The notes under the pieces are model-generated. The model saw only the letters and a program-made list of their open reading frames with translations. It was not told the origin of the DNA and made no database searches. A DNA stretch of 12,606 bases from an uncultured Paraglaciecola sp. (GTDB lineage Bacteria > Pseudomonadota > Gammaproteobacteria > Enterobacterales > Alteromonadaceae). Shown piece after piece: positions 6,886 through 12,606 of this stretch (positions within the stretch are counted from its first letter, which is position 1; every line of letters begins with the position of its first letter). The translations under genes and the position numbers were made by a program. Where the stretch lies: the NCBI GenBank assembly GCA_905479025.1, contig CAJQKX010000020.1:1-12606 (forward strand), given 5' to 3'.

Positions 6886-8244
6886 ATGGACAAAATTTTG
6901 GTCGTTGATGACGATTTAGGGATCCAAAAGCAATTAAAGTGGAGCTTTTCAGGTTATGACGTTGTCTTTGCCGAAGATCGGAGTTCGGCTATTGCACAGT
7001 TGAGGCGTTTTGAACCAAAAGTAGTCACGCTAGATTTAGGTTTACCGCCCGATCCAAGTAATGCAACTGAAGGGTTAGCGACTCTAGAAGAAATCTTAGC
7101 TTTAGCGCCTCAAACAAAAGTCATAGTGATAACCGGCAATAATGATAAAAAAAATGCGCTAAAAGCAGTGAACTTTGGCGCGTATGATTTTTATCAAAAA
7201 CCGATCGACTTAGACACTATTCAAATTTTAGTTAGCCGCGCCATTAACCTGTTTAATTTAGAGATGGAAAACCGCCACTTGGTAGAAGTCGCGCCTTCGA
7301 TGGACAAAATCATTGGTCAAAGTGAAGGGCTCTTAGCTGCGAGCAGAAAAGCGGAGCGTATCGCGCAAACTGATATTAGTACCTTATTACTTGGCGAAAG
7401 TGGCACCGGTAAAGAGGTGTTTGCCCGCAGTATTCATGAGCACAGTCTACGAAAAAACAAAGCTTTTGTTGCTATTAACTGTGCCTCGATCCCTGAAAAC
7501 TTATTGGAAAGTGAGCTGTTTGGTTATGAAAAAGGCGCATTCACTGGTGCTAATAAAACCACACCAGGCAAGATAGAAACAGCTCAAGATGGCACCTTGT
7601 TTTTAGATGAAATTGGCGATATGCCAATTGGTTTGCAAGCTAAAATGCTCCGTTTTTTACAAGAGCGTGTGATTGAACGAGTGGGCGGGCGCTCTGAAAT
7701 ACCGGTGAATATTCGGGTGATTTGCGCCACGCATCGAGATATTCCTGCCATGGTATTAGAGCAAACTTTCCGTGAAGATTTATTCTATCGAGTGGGTGAA
7801 ATCAGTATCATAATTCCACCCCTTAGAGAGCGTGATAATGACGTGGTGTTATTGGCTAAGACCTTCTTGGCGCAATACAATGAGGAGTTTAAAACTAAGA
7901 TTAAAGGTTTTAGTGATTCAGCCATAAAAGCCATGAATCAACATACATGGCCTGGTAATATTCGTGAACTTCAAAATAAACTGAAATCTGCTGTGATAAT
8001 GGCCGAAGGAACTCATATTCAGGCAGAAGATTTGAGCTTGTTGTTCCATAATGATGAACCCAATATAGACACGCTTAATTTACGAGAAGTCAGAGAAGAT
8101 GCTGAAAGTCGGGCAATACGTAATGCGTTTTTGGTGGCAGAACATAACATGACTAAAACCGCTGAACTTCTAGGCGTAACTCGGCCTACTTTGTATTCTC
8201 TGATTGAAAAATATCATTTAGAAGATGTTAAAACTGGCAGCTAA
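6886..8244 (+). CDS. prsR: PEP-CTERM-box sigma-54-dependent response regulator PrsR
   Basis: A 452-residue NtrC-type activator. The receiver domain (1–125) has the acidic pocket VVDDD (6–10), phospho-acceptor Asp50 in VVTLDLGLPP, Thr83 and Lys106. The AAA+ domain (about 142–385) has Walker A GESGTGKE (170–177), the sigma-54-contacting loop GAFTGA (217–222), Walker B GTLFLDEIGD (236–245), and REDLFYR (296–302). The C-terminal Fis-type HTH is at about 421–443 (MTKTAELLGVTRPTLYSLIE). An insertion DPSNATEGLATLEE after the phospho-Asp is characteristic of PrsR-like receivers. AAAGGA at 6871–6876 precedes the ATG by nine bases. In Zoogloea-type bacteria the PrsK/PrsR pair with sigma-54 drives transcription of PEP-CTERM protein genes and of exopolysaccharide-linked functions. 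No target promoter (GG-N10-GC with upstream sites) was recognised within this window, so the regulon must be elsewhere. Confidence 0.9.
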   Translation: MDKILVVDDDLGIQKQLKWSFSGYDVVFAEDRSSAIAQLRRFEPKVVTLDLGLPPDPSNATEGLATLEEILALAPQTKVIVITGNNDKKNALKAVNFGAYDFYQKPIDLDTIQILVSRAINLFNLEMENRHLVEVAPSMDKIIGQSEGLLAASRKAERIAQTDISTLLLGESGTGKEVFARSIHEHSLRKNKAFVAINCASIPENLLESELFGYEKGAFTGANKTTPGKIETAQDGTLFLDEIGDMPIGLQAKMLRFLQERVIERVGGRSEIPVNIRVICATHRDIPAMVLEQTFREDLFYRVGEISIIIPPLRERDNDVVLLAKTFLAQYNEEFKTKIKGFSDSAIKAMNQHTWPGNIRELQNKLKSAVIMAEGTHIQAEDLSLLFHNDEPNIDTLNLREVREDAESRAIRNAFLVAEHNMTKTAELLGVTRPTLYSLIEKYHLEDVKTGS

Positions 8245-8246
8245 CG

Positions 8247-8305
8247 ATGTTGAATAAAGTGAGGTGATTTTATAATGTCGAGAAATGACGTTATCAGCTC
8301 AACAT
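8247..8305 (+). repeat. Nested inverted repeats after prsR
   Basis: Just past the prsR stop (TAA 8242–8244) there are two nested inverted repeats: an outer ATGTTGA (8247–8253) with TCAACAT (8299–8305), and an inner ATAATGTC (8272–8279) with GACGTTAT (8287–8294), the latter pairing over eight positions with one G·U in RNA and a seven-base loop. No T-run follows, so it is not a classic intrinsic terminator. It could be a 3'-end stabilising structure of the operon mRNA or simply chance. The gap 8245–8453 holds nothing else clear. Confidence 0.3.
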
Positions 8306-8453
8306 TGGCTTCTAACCCTTTATTGTATATTTGTTTTGATGTTTTAGTGCGAAATGCAGATTAACCTATGTTTTGCCTGTCCTATCTGATCTGATATTGC
8401 ATTTTTTTTGTTTGAAGGCACACTGCATTAGGATTTATACATTTTGGAATCTT

Positions 8454-9236
8454 ATGCGTCTCTTAGTTTTTATTTTACTGCTAATAAGCTCCACTGTTAA
8501 TGCGAACATAGATTGTGAGGTGTCTCTTAATTATGGTGTCGTAGTCAGTGAACAACAAATCCGAATCATTGGACATGGTGGCCGGTCTGTTTACCAGATT
8601 AACCATCCATCACAGCTGATTGTGCAAGGTGAATGGATTGTTTTAAATGAGCAACAAGAGCGCGAGCTTGCTGAGTTTTCTTCTGGCATCCATCAAGTTG
8701 TGCCTAAAATGATATTGTTGGCAAACGAAGGTGTCGAGCTTGCTGTCGAGACGATAGAGCAAGTGTATAGCGGCTTAGTGAAAGATGAAAAAAGTCAGAA
8801 AAAGCTGCAAAAATCTCTTGAACGTGTGCAAATGAGCGTTAAAGAAAAGTTTATACGTGCTAGCGATAATTTTTATATGGGGCCTGGCAGTCTTGAGCAA
8901 GTGAACGATTTGGTCGACCACGAATTGGAAGAACAATTAGAAGAAGCAATGAGCACTTCTGTAGGTGGTATATTATCAGTTATCGGTGGACTGGTTGCTA
9001 ATGGTGAGGTGAGTAAAGAAAAGGTCGCCACGATAGCTAACCAACTAGAAATTTTAGGTGAAGAAATTGGTCAAACTGTGGGGCCAAAAGCTGAAACCCT
9101 AAAGCTTAAGGCTAAATGGTTTTGTAATAAATTCAAGGAATTAGATAAAGCTGAAGATAAACTCAGAGCGTCTATTAAACAGCTAAATTCCTTCAATGTA
9201 TTGATAACGGGTACCAACGCGTATCTTAATAAATAG
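8454..9236 (+). CDS. yggN: YggN-like periplasmic protein (DUF2884)
   Basis: A 260-residue exported protein resembling E. coli YggN (DUF2884 family, function unknown). MRLLVFILLLISSTVNA is a signal peptide with cleavage expected after VNA at residue 17. The mature start, with Cys21 in IDCEVSLNYG, then VVSEQQIRIIGHGG, LIVQGEWIVLNEQQ, and a long charged helical middle, follows the YggN pattern; a second Cys (Cys224 in WFCNKF) corresponds to the single late Cys of E. coli YggN, so a disulfide between the ends is likely. An upstream TTG at 8373 would add 27 residues that look like non-coding sequence and would bury the signal peptide, so the ATG at 8454 (TTGGA nearby) is chosen. It converges on hemW with a 49-base gap; in E. 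coli yggN also lies near and convergent with hemW. It is not obviously part of the prs operon. Confidence 0.8.
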   Translation: MRLLVFILLLISSTVNANIDCEVSLNYGVVVSEQQIRIIGHGGRSVYQINHPSQLIVQGEWIVLNEQQERELAEFSSGIHQVVPKMILLANEGVELAVETIEQVYSGLVKDEKSQKKLQKSLERVQMSVKEKFIRASDNFYMGPGSLEQVNDLVDHELEEQLEEAMSTSVGGILSVIGGLVANGEVSKEKVATIANQLEILGEEIGQTVGPKAETLKLKAKWFCNKFKELDKAEDKLRASIKQLNSFNVLITGTNAYLNK

Positions 9237-9285
9237 CGCATTATAATGTGGCAAGGATATCACTGTTAAATATTATGCTCTTGAG

Positions 9286-10446
9286 TTATACCATCATTTC
9301 CAATAATGTATTTAAATAACGTCTGCCTAATGGCGTAACTTGCCATTCGTCGCTTGACTCAACTAATAATCCGCGAGTTATCGCCGTTTCTAGGTTTTGT
9401 TTGGTGGCGTTATCCAAAGGTATACCAGTAAAGCTTGCATAATCAGACTTAGGGCATGGCTCAAGTAAACGAAAGCGATTCATAAAAAACTCAAAAGGTA
9501 AGTCTTGTTTAGTCACTACCTTTTTTTCGCTAGTATAACTGCGAGTTAAATCCATATAACCTTTGGGGTGTTTAACCTTAACCGTGCGAATTATTTTATT
9601 TTCATTGGCTAGTGTGATTTTACCATGTGCGCCACAACCGACCCCTAAATAGTCACCAAAACGCCAATAATTTAAATTATGCTGACATTGTTGACCTGCT
9701 TGACTGTATGCAGAAATCTCGTATTGTTCGAATCCTGCCTGCCTAAGTAAATCATCACCTTGTTCTTGAATATCCCATAACAGCTCATCCTCGGGTAACT
9801 TGGGTGGCTTAGAATGAAACTGAGTATTCGGTTCAATGGTTAATTGGTACCAAGATAAGTGTGGAGGTTGTTGCGTTATAGCGGTGTTTAAATCAAACAT
9901 AGCATCTTCTAAAGATTGTTTAGGTAGGCCGTGCATTAGGTCTAGGTTAAAACTATTGAGTCCTATGCTCTTGGCCAGCTTCGTAGCTTTAAGCGCTTGG
10001 TTTTCATCATGGATCCTGCCAAGTGCTGTTAATTTTTCTGGTTGAAAACTTTGAATACCTATGGAGATGCGAGTAATACCTGCTTTGACATAATCAGCAA
10101 AACGTTGGCTTTCCACTGTGCCTGGATTCGCTTCCATCGTAATTTCAGCATCAGCTAACAAGTTCACTCGTTTTTTTACTCCCTTTAAAAGAGTGTGGAT
10201 AGCTTGTGGGGAAAATAAACTGGGTGTGCCACCACCAATAAAAATACTATGAATAGCTCTGTTGCCAACTAATTTAACATCTTCAGTTAAGTCATCTAAC
10301 AAGTGACTGACATATTCAGTTTCAGGCAATACCTGTTGTTTTTGCCCGTGAGAATTAAAATCACAGTAAGGACATTTTTGTACACACCAAGGAATATGGA
10401 TATATAGCGAAAGAGGCGGCAATTTAAGCGTAAGTGGTTGTGACAA
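9286..10446 (-). CDS. hemW: HemW, radical SAM haem chaperone (formerly 'oxygen-independent coproporphyrinogen oxidase-like')
   Basis: A 386-residue radical SAM protein. The N-terminus YIHIPWCVQKCPYCDFNSH has the CxxxCxxC cluster motif (Cys21, Cys25, Cys28) that binds a [4Fe-4S] cluster, followed by FIGGGTPSLFS (about 69–79) for SAM binding, ITRISIGIQSF, and LDLMHGLPKQS. The C-terminal HemN-type extension includes YWRFGDYLGVGCGAHG and ends at GRRYLNTLLEMM. HemW binds haem and is thought to deliver it to respiratory enzymes; it lacks the extra features needed for true HemN activity, so the old name is misleading. The only in-frame start upstream of the conserved block is a TTG (10446), preceded by a weak AGGT inside the rdgB end; the spacer to the rdgB stop is four bases, indicating translational coupling. 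The rdgB–hemW order is conserved in gammaproteobacteria. Confidence 0.93.
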   Translation of the reverse strand: MSQPLTLKLPPLSLYIHIPWCVQKCPYCDFNSHGQKQQVLPETEYVSHLLDDLTEDVKLVGNRAIHSIFIGGGTPSLFSPQAIHTLLKGVKKRVNLLADAEITMEANPGTVESQRFADYVKAGITRISIGIQSFQPEKLTALGRIHDENQALKATKLAKSIGLNSFNLDLMHGLPKQSLEDAMFDLNTAITQQPPHLSWYQLTIEPNTQFHSKPPKLPEDELLWDIQEQGDDLLRQAGFEQYEISAYSQAGQQCQHNLNYWRFGDYLGVGCGAHGKITLANENKIIRTVKVKHPKGYMDLTRSYTSEKKVVTKQDLPFEFFMNRFRLLEPCPKSDYASFTGIPLDNATKQNLETAITRGLLVESSDEWQVTPLGRRYLNTLLEMMV

Positions 10447-10450
10447 GTAT

Positions 10451-11053
10451 TTAACCTATTTGATTTTGTAGTTGGGTTAATAACAGTTTTAGGGCTTTAC
10501 CGCGGTGACTTAATGTATTTTTGTGTTCGGGTGATAACTGAGCAGAACTACAATTCTGTTCTTTGACCCAAAAGACTGGATCGTAGCCAAAACCATTTTC
10601 ACCTTGTTGCTCAGTCGCGATCTCACCACACCATTCACCTTGGCAAATAATAGGTCTGGGATCATCAGCGTGACGCATGAATACCAAAACACATAAAAAC
10701 TTGGCTTGGCGTTTTTCTATTGGAATACTAGCCATGGCATCAAGTAACTTAGTAATATTACTTTGATCGGTAGCCTGGTCTCCGGAATAACGTGCGGAAT
10801 ATACTCCGGGCTCGCCACCAAGGGCATGAACTGCCAAACCCGAGTCGTCAGCGATAGCCGGTAAACCTGTTTGCTTGGCAGCATGACGGGCTTTAATGAT
10901 GGCATTTTCCACAAAAGTGGTGCCTGTTTCGGCCACTTCCGTTACGTCAAATTCGCTTTGTGGCAATGCTTCAAAATCTAAACAAGACAACATACGAGCA
11001 AGCTCTTTGACTTTTCCTTTGTTACCCGTGGCAAGAACTACTTTTTTACGCAC
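10451..11053 (-). CDS. rdgB: RdgB, XTP/dITP/ITP pyrophosphatase (HAM1 family)
   Basis: A 200-residue nucleotide-pool cleaning enzyme that hydrolyses dITP, ITP and XTP to monophosphates and so prevents incorporation of deaminated purines. The sequence shows the N-terminal VVLATGNKGKVKELARML, TFVENAIIKARHAA (about 46–59), the catalytic acidic pair in IADDSGLAVHALGGEPGVYS (Asp69, Asp70), ARYSG, the FGYDPVFWV substrate-binding segment, and the C-terminal SHRGKAL, all in the usual order and at the usual length (E. coli RdgB 197). The start is a GTG at 11053, with GAAGGA six to seven bases before it; an overlapping ATG is out of frame. It is the first gene of an rdgB–hemW operon, divergent from the TonB-domain gene over a 138-base region. 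Confidence 0.95.
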   Translation of the reverse strand: MRKKVVLATGNKGKVKELARMLSCLDFEALPQSEFDVTEVAETGTTFVENAIIKARHAAKQTGLPAIADDSGLAVHALGGEPGVYSARYSGDQATDQSNITKLLDAMASIPIEKRQAKFLCVLVFMRHADDPRPIICQGEWCGEIATEQQGENGFGYDPVFWVKEQNCSSAQLSPEHKNTLSHRGKALKLLLTQLQNQIG

Positions 11054-11191
11054 ATATTTTCCTTCAATATTATTCTAATGTTGCTTGATTCACTTAACAC
11101 ATTCCGTTTTTCTATTTGTAATTGCTCAGATAACTCCTTACTATCAGCTAAGAAAAATCTGCATTATTATATCACTTTTCAAGGACGTAAA

Positions 11192-12238
11192 ATGAAATTA
11201 TCCCTGTTCATCTTATCTTTGTTTTCGAGCTTTTTAATCGCAGGGCATGTGTTGTCATCCAGCGTTGAACTATTGGAAACCGTTATCCCGGCAAAACCCA
11301 TAGAGCGTGTGCCTGCCAAATTTTCTAGGAGAGCAGCTCGAAACGGTAATGAAGGTTGGGTAAAATTAAGTTTTGTTGTAGATGCAAATGGTGCAGTGGT
11401 TGATCCCGTTATTGAAGACTCATCCGGCATTCGTGATTTTGAGAAAGCTAGCCTACGAGCTATAAGACAATGGCAATATTCTCCTGCTATCCGTAACGGA
11501 AAAAAAATCGAACAGTGTCGTAATAGTGTGCAAATGAATTTTAAATTAGATAAAGGAACAAAGGGCGGAAGAAAACGATTTGTCAGGGAATATAAAAATA
11601 CGGATGAGGCATTAAGAGCTGATAATTTCGTTTTAGCTGAACAACTTATTACCCAAATGGGTGAAGGTAAGATCTGGAATAGTTACGAAGACGCATGGTT
11701 TTGGATGTTGAAGTCTGAGATTGCAAAAGCGCAAGGCCATGATCATTCTCAATTGAGCAGTATTTGGCGACTCGTCTCTTCTAGTCAAAGCGATGAGTAC
11801 GTTGGTGAGGCTTATTACCTTTATCTTTTACATCAAAAATTTACCTTAGAAATAAAAGCATCATTATTTTCAGATGCTTTAGAGACATTTGCACAAATTG
11901 AGCAGCGTCCTAATAATGAAAAAACAGTCAGTGTCCTAGAAAAGTATGCAACCCGAGTTCGGCAGGTCTTAAAAAATCGAGACTTTATTGTCGTGCAAGG
12001 AGAAATAGGTAGCAATGGTGATTGGTGGCATTCTCTTAGTCGTAACCGTTTTATGTTTAGTGATATCGAAGGTACGCTCAATACAGTAGAAGTGCGTTGC
12101 GATAACAAAAGAGAAAAGTATACCGTTGCGCAAGATACAGAATGGAAAATCCCTAAACGGTGGGGACGTTGCAAAATAATGGTGGTAGGAGACACCCAAG
12201 CAAACTTCAATTTAGTTGAAATTCGCCAGGGTGCGTAA
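11192..12238 (+). CDS. Exported protein with TonB C-terminal-like domain, helical middle and beta-rich end
   Basis: A 348-residue protein that begins with a signal peptide or single N-terminal anchor (LSLFILSLFSSFLIAGHV, residues 3–20). A TonB C-terminal-type domain follows at once (about residues 28–118): PIERVPAKFSRRAARNGNEG, WVKLSFVVDANGAVVDP, ASLRAIRQWQYSPAIRNG. Then comes a helical, TPR-like region (about 130–265) with no clean repeat, and a C-terminal part (265–348) that looks beta-rich with two cysteines (303 and 327) that could pair. There is no proline-rich spacer, so it is not a normal TonB that spans the periplasm; it is more likely a periplasmic or inner-membrane-tethered factor using the domain for protein contacts. 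An upstream ATG at 11078 would add 38 residues without coding look; AAGGA at 11181–11185, six bases before the ATG at 11192, decides the start. It is divergent from rdgB and convergent with srmB. Function unknown. Confidence 0.78.
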   Translation: MKLSLFILSLFSSFLIAGHVLSSSVELLETVIPAKPIERVPAKFSRRAARNGNEGWVKLSFVVDANGAVVDPVIEDSSGIRDFEKASLRAIRQWQYSPAIRNGKKIEQCRNSVQMNFKLDKGTKGGRKRFVREYKNTDEALRADNFVLAEQLITQMGEGKIWNSYEDAWFWMLKSEIAKAQGHDHSQLSSIWRLVSSSQSDEYVGEAYYLYLLHQKFTLEIKASLFSDALETFAQIEQRPNNEKTVSVLEKYATRVRQVLKNRDFIVVQGEIGSNGDWWHSLSRNRFMFSDIEGTLNTVEVRCDNKREKYTVAQDTEWKIPKRWGRCKIMVVGDTQANFNLVEIRQGA

Positions 12239-12255
12239 CGATAAATTTTGATAAG

Positions 12256-12606
12256 TTAAGGCGTTTTTTTCCCTCGTCCTGTATTTTTGCGCTTTTTAAT
12301 TTTGGCGGTACGTTTGGCCTTAATGACTGCCTTTTTAGTCTTATTACTAATCTTTTTCTTGGTAGTCGGTTTAGCTTCTTTATTGGCAGGGCGCAATGCG
12401 GCAATTACCCTACGTTTTAACGCCTGTTCTGTATAACGTTCAATCTTGGGCACTACGCCAATATCATGGGCTTCTACTATGGAAATAGCCGTCCCTTTGT
12501 TACCCGCACGGCCTGTGCGACCAATACGGTGGACATATACATCAGCTGTGCGAGGCATATCGTAGTTGATGACGTGGCTAATGTTTTCTACATCAATACC
12601 ACGAGC
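12256..12606 (-). CDS. srmB: DEAD-box RNA helicase, C-terminal part, SrmB-like (cut by window edge)
   Basis: The frame runs from the right edge to a stop at 12256, giving 116 residues of C-terminus. It opens with motif V ([16 protein letters not shown]), then motif VI ([10 protein letters not shown]), and continues with [23 protein letters not shown] and LRP. VEAHD and the RVI-xx-LRP end match E. coli SrmB better than RhlE, DbpA or RhlB, which is why SrmB is proposed; SrmB helps early assembly of the large ribosomal subunit. The last 45 or so residues are a disordered lysine/arginine tail ([17 protein letters not shown] and onward) shorter than that of E. coli SrmB but of the same kind, likely for RNA binding. 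The gap to the convergent TonB-domain gene is 17 bases, without a visible hairpin. The ATPase domain is outside the window. Confidence 0.75.
   Translation of the reverse strand, partial: ARGIDVENISHVINYDMPRTADVYVHRIGRTGRAGNKGTAISIVEAHDIGVVPKIERYTEQALKRRVIAALRPANKEAKPTTKKKISNKTKKAVIKAKRTAKIKKRKNTGRGKKTP

Noticed and set aside
8415..8427. GGCACACTGCA upstream of yggN as a sigma-54 promoter and PrsR target
   Set aside because: The GG and GC are six bases apart; a −24/−12 promoter needs ten.
8412..8441. Promoter for yggN: TTGAAG, 18-bp gap, TATACA
   Set aside because: It would start transcription only a few bases before the ATG at 8454 and leave no room for the ribosome binding site; the match is only moderate.
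8373..8453. N-terminal extension of the yggN frame from a TTG at 8373
   Set aside because: The extra 27 residues precede an evident signal peptide, there is no ribosome binding site before the TTG, and YggN proteins begin with the signal peptide.
9240..9252. CATTATAATG palindrome between yggN and hemW as a terminator
   Set aside because: The stem is too short and AT-only, with no T-run; no terminator can be claimed in this 49-base convergent gap.
11078..11191. N-terminal extension of the TonB-domain protein from an ATG at 11078
   Set aside because: It would place 38 polar residues before the signal sequence; the ATG at 11192 has a good AAGGA and gives a standard export signal.

Overview
The window looks like chromosomal DNA of an aerobic marine gammaproteobacterium, most likely of the Alteromonadales (Alteromonas, Glaciecola or Paraglaciecola type). 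Reasons: the DNA is AT-rich by eye; an ExbD–TonB–TPR cluster of the TonB2 kind is present; OxyR, YggN (DUF2884), HemW, RdgB and SrmB homologues are all of gammaproteobacterial type; and a PrsK/PrsR pair, the two-component system associated with PEP-CTERM/exosortase protein sorting, is present. The taxonomic placement is inference from gene content. No tRNA, rRNA, CRISPR array, insertion sequence or prophage gene was seen.

Layout. Positions 2–2171 (+) hold the end of a TonB energy-transduction operon: the C-terminus of ExbD, a TonB with a membrane anchor and a proline-rich spacer, and an exported TPR protein. It closes with a strong intrinsic terminator at 2192–2217. Positions 2273–3184 (+) encode an OxyR-type LysR peroxide sensor with both redox cysteines at the family spacing; a perfect inverted repeat overlaps its likely promoter. 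Positions 3185–3709 contain only a short open frame without a convincing start codon (probably a gene remnant) and a terminator.

Positions 3710–8244 (+) form a tight three-gene operon: a ketoacyl-ACP-synthase-III-like enzyme, the multi-pass membrane sensor kinase PrsK, and the sigma-54-dependent response regulator PrsR. A 7-bp perfect dyad lies just ahead of the operon. No exosortase and no PEP-CTERM substrate is encoded here, so the regulon must lie elsewhere. The thiolase-fold enzyme co-transcribed with PrsKR is the most interesting point of the window.

Positions 8454–9236 (+) encode a periplasmic YggN/DUF2884 protein, convergent with hemW (9286–10446, −), which follows rdgB (10451–11053, −). 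This rdgB–hemW–yggN neighbourhood recalls the E. coli arrangement. Divergent from rdgB is an exported protein (11192–12238, +) that carries a TonB-like C-terminal domain near its N-terminus, followed by a helical region and a small beta-rich domain. The right edge (12256–12606, −) is the C-terminus of a DEAD-box helicase that closely resembles SrmB.

Taken together this is mostly housekeeping and envelope-biology DNA (TonB energy supply, peroxide response, haem chaperone, nucleotide-pool cleaning, ribosome assembly helicase), interrupted by one regulatory module, the KASIII–PrsK–PrsR operon.
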